Shown here in pieces: positions 6,199-11,663 of a stretch of DNA of 11,663 bases (within the stretch, counting starts at the first letter, position 1; each line of letters starts with the position of its first letter). The stretch covers positions 1-11,663 of the forward strand of contig DIUL01000078.1 of NCBI GenBank assembly GCA_002422345.1. Reading direction: 5' to 3'. The position numbers and the translations under genes were made by a program. The notes below the pieces were generated by a model. The model ran no database searches. It was not told where the DNA came from and saw only the letters and a list, made by a program, of their open reading frames with translations. Source of the stretch: Acetobacteraceae bacterium UBA6159 (GTDB lineage: Bacteria; Pseudomonadota; Alphaproteobacteria; Acetobacterales; Acetobacteraceae).

Positions 6199-7401
6199 GT
6201 GACCGCACCTCTTCCCCTGGCTGGCATCCGCGTGCTGGACATCGGCACCCTCATCGCAGGCCCCTTCGGCGCGACCATGCTGGGTGACTTCGGCGCCGAG
6301 GTCATCAAGGTCGAGCAGCCTGGCATCGGCGATGCCCTGCGCGGCACCCCCAAGGACGGCAAGGCCTCCCGCTCCGGCAACTGGCTGGTGGAAGGCCGCA
6401 ACAAGAAATCCGTCACGCTGAACATGCGCGTGAAGGAAGGCCAGGACATCCTGAAGGAACTGGTCAAGCACACCGACATCCTGATCGAGAACTTCACCCC
6501 CGGCACGCTGGAGCGCTGGAACCTTGGGTGGGAGGATCTCCGCAAGGTCAATGCGCGCCTGATCATGGTGCGCGTGTCCGGCTACGGGCAGGTCGGGCCC
6601 TATGCCAAGCGCTCGGGCTATGACCGGATCGCGCTGGGTTTCTCGGGTTACATGTATCCGACGGGCTTCCCGGATCGCTTCCCCGTCCGCCCCGCCTTCG
6701 CGACCGCGGACTACAACACCGGGACCTTCGGCGCCCTGTCGGCGATGTTCGCCCTCTACAACCGCGACGCCCGTGGCGGCGAGGGGCAGATGATCGACCT
6801 CGCGCTGTATGAGGCGCCGTTCCGCATCACGTCCGACCTGATGGTCAAGTATGCGGAGACCGGGGAAATCCGCGAACGCATCGGCAACCGCAACCCGACC
6901 TTCTCCCCCGCCGGCACCTTCCAGACCAAGGACGGCCGCTACGTCCAGATCGCCGCCGGCGGCGACAATGTCTGGCAGCGCCTGGCCGAGGCGATCGACA
7001 TGGCTCCCCTGGCCACCGATCCGCGCTACGCCAAAAGCCGCGACCGGATCGAACGCGCGGATGAGCTGGAAGGCCTGCTCGCCGACTGGATCGCCGAACA
7101 CGATTTCGCCGACATCGAGGCTCGGCTTGCCAAGGCCAATGTTCCGTTCGGCGGTATCTACACGGCGGCGGATATCGCGCAGGACCCGCACTACAAGGCG
7201 CGGAACAACATCGCCGTGATCCCGGATGAGGAACTCGGCCCCGTGACCATGCCCGCGGTCGTGCCGCAGATGCGGGGCACGCCAGGCCGCATCACTCATG
7301 CCGGCCCGCCGCTGGGCAGCCACAACGCGGAAATCTACGCCGGCCTGTTGGGCAAGTCGGAGGCGGAACTGGAAACCCTGCGGGCGGCTGGCATCATCTG
7401 A
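6199..7401 (+). CDS. Family III CoA-transferase (CaiB/BaiF/Frc type)
   Basis: A 400-residue protein of the formyl-CoA transferase/CaiB family, which moves CoA between carboxylic acids through an aspartyl-CoA thioester. The family's opening, PLAGIRVLDIGTLIAGPFGATMLGDFGAEVIKVE, is complete. RNKKSVTLNM, ENFTPGTLERWNLG and RVSGYGQVGPYAKRSGYD follow, then the catalytic Asp171 in ATADYNTGTFGA, matching Asp169 of formyl-CoA transferase. The C-terminal part has VPFGGIYTAADIAQDPHYKAR, typical of the family. The GTG at 6199 is chosen because GAGG precedes it by a few bases and the homologous region starts there. An upstream in-frame ATG at 6157 is part of the hairpin. The acid substrates cannot be told from sequence. 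It follows the selenoprotein on the same strand after 79 bp, so the two may share a pathway or operon. Confidence 0.9.
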   Translation: MTAPLPLAGIRVLDIGTLIAGPFGATMLGDFGAEVIKVEQPGIGDALRGTPKDGKASRSGNWLVEGRNKKSVTLNMRVKEGQDILKELVKHTDILIENFTPGTLERWNLGWEDLRKVNARLIMVRVSGYGQVGPYAKRSGYDRIALGFSGYMYPTGFPDRFPVRPAFATADYNTGTFGALSAMFALYNRDARGGEGQMIDLALYEAPFRITSDLMVKYAETGEIRERIGNRNPTFSPAGTFQTKDGRYVQIAAGGDNVWQRLAEAIDMAPLATDPRYAKSRDRIERADELEGLLADWIAEHDFADIEARLAKANVPFGGIYTAADIAQDPHYKARNNIAVIPDEELGPVTMPAVVPQMRGTPGRITHAGPPLGSHNAEIYAGLLGKSEAELETLRAAGII

Positions 7402-7461
7402 CCCTGGGGTGTTTTATCCTTCCGCCTGTAACGCCGGACGGGTTTGACAGACTGACGGGAC

Positions 7462-8154
7462 ATGATCTCGGTCGTGATCCCGACTTTGAACGAAGCCGCC
7501 AACATCGGCGGGCTCCTGCGTGCCCTCCGCGCACAGGGGCCTGCCTGTGAGATCATCGTCGCGGATGGCGGCAGCACCGACGATACCGTGGCTTTGGCGA
7601 GAACGGCCGGGGCCGATGCTGTCATCCTGGCGCCCCGCGGCCGTGGTCAGCAATTGGCCGCGGGCGCCGACCGCGCCAGCGGCGATATCATCTGGTTCCT
7701 CCATGCGGACACGATTGTGCCGGCCGGTGCCCTTGCGGCGCTGGACCAGGCCATGGCCGGCGACCCGGCCTGCCCCGGCGGGAATTTCCGCCTGCTGTTC
7801 GACGGGGATGACGGCTTTTCCCGTTGGCTCGACGGGTTCTACGCCTGGCTGCGCCGCCGTGGGTTCTACTACGGGGACAGCGGCATCTTCATCCGGCGCT
7901 CGGTCTTGGAGGCCTTGGGCGGGATTCGGCCGATCGCCTTGATGGAGGATCACGATCTGGTCCGCCGCCTGGAACGTATAGGCGAGACAATGTGTATCGC
8001 GGACCCACCATTGCTGACATCGTCCCGCCGCTTCGCAGGCCGCCCGCCCGCCCAGATCATCGCCGGCTGGGTGTGCATCCACCTCGCCTATTATTGCAGG
8101 ACCGCCCCCGCGCGCCTCGCCGAGCTTTACGACTCCGAACGGAAGCGGCGTTGA
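7462..8154 (+). CDS. TIGR04283-type family 2 glycosyltransferase
   Basis: A 230-residue GT-A fold glycosyltransferase. MISVVIPTLNEAANIGGLLRAL starts the nucleotide-sugar domain, DGGSTDDT (35-42) is the first nucleotide-binding motif, and FLHADT (79-84) replaces the usual DxD metal motif. RGFYYGDSGIFIRR and MEDHDLVRRL (161-170) supply the acceptor side and catalytic-base region. This pattern matches TIGR04283, named 'rSAM/selenodomain-associated transferase 2' and later tied to arsenosugar biosynthesis. No radical-SAM ArsS or partner transferase gene is present here, so that pathway is not shown. There is no clear membrane anchor. The start has only a weak GACGGGA upstream. Its TGA overlaps the TTG start of the next gene, implying translational coupling with the DUF3047 and DUF547 genes. 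Confidence 0.85.
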   Translation: MISVVIPTLNEAANIGGLLRALRAQGPACEIIVADGGSTDDTVALARTAGADAVILAPRGRGQQLAAGADRASGDIIWFLHADTIVPAGALAALDQAMAGDPACPGGNFRLLFDGDDGFSRWLDGFYAWLRRRGFYYGDSGIFIRRSVLEALGGIRPIALMEDHDLVRRLERIGETMCIADPPLLTSSRRFAGRPPAQIIAGWVCIHLAYYCRTAPARLAELYDSERKRR

Positions 8155-8840
8155 CCGTCGCGCGGACGCTGTTGGTGGCTCTTCTCACGATGGGCTGTGG
8201 GACCGCCCCATGGGGGGACGCACCGCCCGGTTGGATCATGGCGGGGGTTCCGGGCAAGCGAACCACGGCGTTCACGACGTCGCCGGATGGCGTGATCATG
8301 ATCCGCGCCGATCAGTCCGTCGGCTTCCTGGTGCGGGAGACACCGGAGGCGCCGGCTCTGGACCCACGCCTGACCTGGCGATGGCGGGTCGAACAGGCGC
8401 CGCCCCCCGTTTCCCCCGCCGCTGAGGGAAAGGACGATCGGCCCGCCGCCGTGCATGTGATCTTCGCCGGCACCGACGATGGGGCGGGGCTGGTGACCGG
8501 CCTCCGCCGCTGGCTGCGCGGCACCATGGTGCATGGCGCTTTCACCGGCCGCTCCCTCACCTATATGTGGGGCGGAACGTTGCCGGCCGGGACGCGGCTG
8601 CCCAATCCCTATCTGCCGAATGACGGCTGGATCATCGTGCGGCGGGGACCCGAGACACCCAACGGCGGATGGCGGACCGAGACCATCGATCCCGCCGCCG
8701 ATTACCGCGCTTTGTTCGGATCGCCGGCGCCGCGGGTCACGCACCTCGCCTTGTCGGCCGATACCGAGAACAGCGGCGGCTGCGCGGTGTCCTGGATTGA
8801 GCCGCCGCGTTTCGTCCCGATGATTGGAGGCTCCAGGTGA
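8151..8840 (+). CDS. DUF3047 family protein, probably exported
   Basis: A 229-residue protein of the DUF3047 type; function unknown. A TTG start overlapping the glycosyltransferase stop (TTGA) with GGAAG (8141-8145) five bases upstream gives a hydrophobic N-terminus, TVARTLLVALLTMGCG, that reads as a signal peptide. The MGC could be a non-canonical lipobox, since Thr and Met at -3 and -2 are poor matches. The body has features I associate with DUF3047: SVGFLVRE, LTWRWRVEQAP, a DDRPAAVHVIFAG strand, a TYMWGG segment, and ETPNGGWRTETIDPAADYRALFG, ending VTHLALSADTENSGGCAVSWIEP. It probably acts in the periplasm or at the membrane. It is sandwiched by 4-nt overlaps between the glycosyltransferase and DUF547 genes. 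Confidence 0.82.
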   Translation: MTVARTLLVALLTMGCGTAPWGDAPPGWIMAGVPGKRTTAFTTSPDGVIMIRADQSVGFLVRETPEAPALDPRLTWRWRVEQAPPPVSPAAEGKDDRPAAVHVIFAGTDDGAGLVTGLRRWLRGTMVHGAFTGRSLTYMWGGTLPAGTRLPNPYLPNDGWIIVRRGPETPNGGWRTETIDPAADYRALFGSPAPRVTHLALSADTENSGGCAVSWIEPPRFVPMIGGSR

Positions 8841-9709
8841 ACCATTCTCCTTTCGGCCGACGCGCGGCCCTGGCCGGGCTGGGGGTCGCGGCGGTCGTTC
8901 GGCCTGTTGCGGCGGCGCCTTCCTTCATCGAGTCCTTGTTCGCGCCCTCCGCGAAACTCTGGCCCCGTTGGCAGGCGCATGACCCGGCCTCAACCCGCTT
9001 GGTCGATCACAGCGCCTGGAACGTGTTCCTGCAACGCCGGGTGCGGCGCCGTGTGGATGGGGTCATGGGGGTCGAATACCAGGCCGTGACCGCCGAGGAG
9101 CGGGGTGCCCTGCGCGACTATCTCGACCGGCTGGCGGCTGTGCCGGTATCGGCCCTCGCGCGCCCCGAACAATATGCGTTCTGGGTGAACCTCTATAACG
9201 CGTTGACGGTCCGGATCGTGCTGGACCACCCGGGCAAGGCGAGCATCCGCGACATCGCCCTCTCGGGCGGTCTGTTCGACAGCGGTCCCTGGTCCACGCG
9301 CGTGATCACGGTCGAAGCCGAGGCGCTGACGCTGAACGATATCGAACATCGCATCCTCCGCCCGATCTGGCGGGACCCGCGGACCCACTATGCGCTGAAC
9401 TGTGCCTCGGTCGGCTGTCCCGATCTGCGGGCGACCGCCTACACGGCGGCAGGGCTGGCGGGCGCGCTGGATGCGGCGGCGCAGGCCTATGTCAATCATC
9501 CCCGCGGGGTTGAGGCGGGGCCCGATGGCCTGACCTTGTCCAGCATCTACAACTGGTTCGCCGATGATTTCGGGGGGGAGGCGGGGGTTCTGGCGCATCT
9601 CCGCCGGTACGCCGCGCCGGCCTTGCTGGCCGCGATCGACCGCGCCCCGCGGGTGATTGGCTATCGGTATGATTGGACGCTGAACAGCGTCGCGTCAGCC
9701 CCGCGATAG
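8837..9709 (+). CDS. DUF547 family protein with Tat-like signal
   Basis: A 290-residue DUF547 protein; biochemical role unknown. The N-terminus GRRAALAGLGVAAVVRPVAAA has a twin-arginine pair, a hydrophobic stretch and an Ala-x-Ala cleavage site near residue 27, so export by Tat or Sec is likely. Family landmarks are present: EQYAFWVNLYNALTVRIVLDH (111-131), LNDIEHRILRPIW (166-178), and the conserved YALNCASVGCPDL with Cys189 and Cys194. LSSIYNWFADDFGG follows near the C-terminus. The two cysteines and a nearby His are the best candidates for an active or redox site, but this is inference. The GTG start has GGAGG six bases upstream and overlaps the DUF3047 stop (GTGA). The last 15 bp overlap the end of the opposing PEP-CTERM gene. 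Confidence 0.87.
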   Translation: MNHSPFGRRAALAGLGVAAVVRPVAAAPSFIESLFAPSAKLWPRWQAHDPASTRLVDHSAWNVFLQRRVRRRVDGVMGVEYQAVTAEERGALRDYLDRLAAVPVSALARPEQYAFWVNLYNALTVRIVLDHPGKASIRDIALSGGLFDSGPWSTRVITVEAEALTLNDIEHRILRPIWRDPRTHYALNCASVGCPDLRATAYTAAGLAGALDAAAQAYVNHPRGVEAGPDGLTLSSIYNWFADDFGGEAGVLAHLRRYAAPALLAAIDRAPRVIGYRYDWTLNSVASAPR

Positions 9710-10249
9710 GCGACGGCGCAGCCCGGCGATCCCGGCAAGCGCGGTGCCGAACAGAGCCAGGCTGGCCGGCTCCGGCACCGCGGTCAGGGTCAAGGTGAAG
9801 CTGTTGCCGAAACCCAGCGAAAGGCCATGCATGTCGACCATGACCGAGTCGGCGGTGAACATGACGCGGCTCAGGTCCAGGCCGGCGATCCCGGTGACCA
9901 GCGTCACGTCCGTGATGGGCGCGTCCAGGTCGAGGTCGAGGAAGCTGAACATGTTCGGCAGGACGTTGTCGAAGCCGGACGGCTGCCCCGTGGTCGAGGT
10001 GAAGGCATAGGTGATCGTGTTGTCGCCGAAATCGACCGTCTGGGTCGGCGCGGAAAGGGCGTTGCAGAGGTCGAAGCCTCCGGGACAGGTCATCTCGATC
10101 CCCGCGCCGACCGTCACGCTGTCGGTATAGGTGGGATTGCCGCTGTAGTTGTAGTTGACCGTCACGGTCTTGCCGAGGAGCCCGGCCTGGGCTGGGAGGG
10201 CGGCGCAGACGGCACCCAGGATGGTGATCGCGGCGACGGGCAGGCGCAT
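9695..10249 (-). CDS. PEP-CTERM sorting domain-containing secreted protein
   Basis: A 184-residue secreted protein. The signal peptide MRLPVAAITILGAVCAALPAQA is probably cleaved after Ala22. A Ser/Thr/Asp-rich, mostly beta-type body follows with two cysteines (Cys55 and Cys62, perhaps a disulfide). The C-terminus is a full PEP-CTERM signal: VPEP (158-161), a hydrophobic helix ASLALFGTALAGIAG, and the basic end LRRRLSRG. Such proteins are processed by an exosortase and are usually linked to exopolysaccharide or biofilm; no exosortase gene lies in this window. The body matches no function I recognise. GGAG lies nine bases before the ATG. The gene is convergent with, and overlaps, the DUF547 gene, and is divergent from the sdh operon. 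Confidence 0.88.
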   Translation of the reverse strand: MRLPVAAITILGAVCAALPAQAGLLGKTVTVNYNYSGNPTYTDSVTVGAGIEMTCPGGFDLCNALSAPTQTVDFGDNTITYAFTSTTGQPSGFDNVLPNMFSFLDLDLDAPITDVTLVTGIAGLDLSRVMFTADSVMVDMHGLSLGFGNSFTLTLTAVPEPASLALFGTALAGIAGLRRRLSRG

Positions 10250-10405
10250 CAGCGTGGACTCCGAGGGCTCCGATCTGTCTGCGTATCAAAAAACGTGTCT
10301 TCTCGCAAGATGGTGCACTGATGTGATCCATCCCGGTCCTGGCCAGCGGCCCGGCATGCCCCGCGTTGACCCTGCCGGCCCGCGGGGGTAAGCAACCTGT
10401 AACGT

Positions 10406-10439
10406 CCGGCACCCGATCCGGAATCCACACCGGTGCCGG
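10406..10439 (+). repeat. Inverted repeat in the sdh operon leader
   Basis: CCGGCACC (10406-10413) and GGTGCCGG (10432-10439) are perfect 8-bp arms with an 18-nt loop, ending eight bases before the sdhC ribosome binding site (TGGAG, 10447-10451). A TTGACC at 10366-10371 could be a -35 element, with a poor -10 candidate (TAAGCA, 10389-10394). If so, the hairpin would lie in the 5' untranslated RNA. A role in controlling sdh expression is possible but unproven. Confidence 0.4.
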
Positions 10440-10457
10440 CCAAAACTGGAGCGATCC

Positions 10458-10889
10458 GTGAGAGACGTACGCGACGCGCTGATGGTGGCGCGCAACACGG
10501 ACGGCAAGCTGGTCCGCCGCCCTCTGTCCCCGCATATCCAGGTCTATCGCTGGCCCATCAGCATGGCCCTGTCGATCCTGCACCGAGCCTCGGGCGTCGC
10601 CCTGGGCGTCGGCACGCTTCTGATGACCTGGTGGCTTGTCGCCGCCGCGACATCGCCGGCGGCCTTCGACACGGCGCAATGGTTCATTGCCTCGCCGCTG
10701 GGCCTGCTGTGCCTGTTCGGCTGGACCGGTGCCCTGATGTTCCACTTCTTCAGTGGCATCCGCCATCTGATCTGGGACCTGGGGCACGGCTTCGAGTCGC
10801 CTGCCTACAACAATTCGGCCTGGGCGGTCGTGATCGCCACCGTTGTGACGACGGTGTTGATCTGGGTCGTCGGCCTCGCGGTCTGGTGA
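10458..10889 (+). CDS. sdhC: Succinate dehydrogenase cytochrome b556 subunit
   Basis: A membrane anchor of respiratory complex II, which passes electrons from succinate to ubiquinone. The 143 residues contain RPLSPHIQVYRW, the signature SILHRASG (39-46, with Ser39 and Arg43 in the quinone-site positions of E. coli Ser27 and Arg31), and HFFSGIRHLIWDLGHG, with His96 as the expected haem b ligand. Three hydrophobic helices are visible (about 46-66, 79-100 and 120-142). The GTG at 10458 has TGGAG six bases upstream; the ATG eight codons later lacks this. It is the first gene of sdhC-sdhD-sdhA, with only seven bases before sdhD. Confidence 0.95.
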   Translation: MRDVRDALMVARNTDGKLVRRPLSPHIQVYRWPISMALSILHRASGVALGVGTLLMTWWLVAAATSPAAFDTAQWFIASPLGLLCLFGWTGALMFHFFSGIRHLIWDLGHGFESPAYNNSAWAVVIATVVTTVLIWVVGLAVW

Positions 10890-10896
10890 GGGTCTG

Positions 10897-11301
10897 ATGT
10901 CTGATTCAAACAAGGCCCCGCATGTCGACATGCTGCGCTCCCCCCTCGGGCGCGCGCGCGGTCTCGGGGCGGCGCATGCAGGGTCCCATCACTGGTGGGT
11001 GCAACGCCTGACCGCCGTGGCCCTGGTGCCGCTGACGGTCTGGTTCATCTTCGCGGTGCTCGGGCATCTGGGCGCATCCCAGGCCGACATGATGGCCTGG
11101 ATGGGATCGCCCATCACCATGGTCCTGATGCTCGCGCTGATCATTGCGACATTTCACCACCTGCAACTGGGTTTGCAGACCGTGATTGAGGACTATGTGC
11201 ACGAGGACGGCACCCGGCTGTTCGCCATGCTGGCCATGAAGGCCGCATGCGTCCTGCTGGCGCTGGCCTGCATCATTTCCGTTCTCAGGCTTGGCCTGTA
11301 G
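10897..11301 (+). CDS. sdhD: Succinate dehydrogenase membrane anchor subunit
   Basis: The second membrane anchor of complex II. The 134 residues carry the SdhD start RSPLGRARGLGAAHAGSHHWWVQRLTAVAL and three hydrophobic helices. FHHLQLGLQTVIEDYVH contains His88, in the position of the E. coli haem ligand His71, eleven residues before the Asp99-Tyr100 pair equivalent to Asp82-Tyr83 at the quinone site. Start and stop lie close to the neighbouring sdh genes, as expected for an operon. All key residues are present. Confidence 0.94.
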   Translation: MSDSNKAPHVDMLRSPLGRARGLGAAHAGSHHWWVQRLTAVALVPLTVWFIFAVLGHLGASQADMMAWMGSPITMVLMLALIIATFHHLQLGLQTVIEDYVHEDGTRLFAMLAMKAACVLLALACIISVLRLGL

Positions 11302-11319
11302 CGCGAGGGACATATACGG

Positions 11320-11663
11320 ATGAACGCGATTACGCTGCCTTCGTCGCGCGCCTACAACATCGTCGACCACACCTATGACGTCGTCGTCGTCGGTGCCGGC
11401 GGGTCGGGCCTGCGCGCCACCTTCGGGATGGGCGCCGCCGGCCTGAAAACCGCCTGCATCACCAAGGTCTTCCCCACCCGCAGCCACACCGTCGCCGCCC
11501 AAGGTGGGATCGGCGCCGCGCTCGGCAACATGGGCGAGGACGACTGGCGCTGGCATATGTTCGACACCGTCAAGGGGTCGGACTGGCTGGACGACCAGGA
11601 TGCCATCGAATCTCTGGTGCGGAACGCACCGGCAGCGGTCTATGTGCTGGAGCACTGGGGCGT
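11320..11663 (+). CDS. sdhA: Succinate dehydrogenase flavoprotein subunit (partial, 3' end outside window)
   Basis: This is the first 114 codons of the FAD-carrying catalytic subunit that oxidises succinate to fumarate; the full protein is usually near 590-600 residues. The Rossmann dinucleotide motif VVVVGAGGSGLRA (21-33) and the FAD attachment region TKVFPTRSHTVAAQGGIGAALGN are intact. His56 is the expected covalent FAD attachment site. EDDWRWHMFDTVKGSDWLDDQDAI follows, as in the family. GAGGGA lies nine bases before the ATG, which is 18 bp after sdhD. The reading frame is open to the window end, so truncation is only due to the window. Confidence 0.96.
   Translation, partial: MNAITLPSSRAYNIVDHTYDVVVVGAGGSGLRATFGMGAAGLKTACITKVFPTRSHTVAAQGGIGAALGNMGEDDWRWHMFDTVKGSDWLDDQDAIESLVRNAPAAVYVLEHWG

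Noticed and set aside
4896..6566. 556-codon open frame on the minus strand across the TIR2, selenoprotein and CoA-transferase genes
   Set aside because: The translation is low-complexity Gly/Val/Arg-rich and covers parts of three well-supported genes on the other strand. It is open only because of GC bias.
7444..7449. Perfect TTGACA resembling a -35 promoter element
   Set aside because: It lies only 12 bases before the glycosyltransferase start, so the matching -10 and transcription start would fall inside the gene, and no good -10 is seen.
9492..10931. 479-codon minus-strand open frame over DUF547, PEP-CTERM and sdhC
   Set aside because: It is in a different frame from the clear PEP-CTERM gene, has Arg/Pro/His-rich translation, and has no domain.

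Overview
The window is high-GC DNA from an alphaproteobacterium, most likely of the Rhodospirillales/Azospirillaceae type. This rests on codon composition, the fused coaBC, an sdhC-sdhD-sdhA order, a PEP-CTERM protein, G/C-rich intergenic hairpins and a sensorless HisKA_2-type kinase. No marker gene fixes the genus.

Layout, left to right: (1) coaBC of coenzyme A biosynthesis (220-1425, +). (2) A soluble histidine-kinase-like protein (1439-2212, -), divergent from a DUF6502 protein with an HTH-like segment (2384-3265, +). The gap between them carries two near-identical 17-bp palindromes, probably operators. (3) A TauD/TfdA-type Fe(II)/2-oxoglutarate dioxygenase (3269-4129, -), divergent from (4) two adjacent, probably coupled, small TIR-domain genes (4191-4721 and 4725-5090, +). 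(5) A GrdB-like reductase gene (5172-6119, +) interrupted by one in-frame TGA at 5712-5714. It continues in the same frame as a U-x-x-C motif and is followed at the right distance by a bacterial SECIS-like hairpin, so it is best read as one 315-residue selenoprotein. (6) A family III CoA-transferase directly downstream (6199-7401, +). (7) A tightly overlapping trio: a TIGR04283-type glycosyltransferase, a DUF3047 protein and a DUF547 protein (7462-9709, +). (8) A small secreted PEP-CTERM protein (9695-10249, -) that overlaps the DUF547 gene tail to tail. (9) The start of the succinate dehydrogenase operon, sdhC-sdhD-sdhA, with sdhA cut by the window edge.

coaBC and sdhCDA are housekeeping genes; the stretch from about 2.2 to 9.7 kb is more accessory. 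Its most notable content is the selenoprotein. It resembles the substrate-specific B subunit of glycine/sarcosine/betaine reductases, but no gene for the partner protein A or C lies nearby. Instead it sits beside a CoA-transferase, which suggests an uncharacterised reductive reaction coupled to CoA chemistry. An automatic gene caller would split it into two hypothetical proteins or call it a pseudogene. Secondary points of interest are the TIR pair and the twin palindromes beside the DUF6502 gene.
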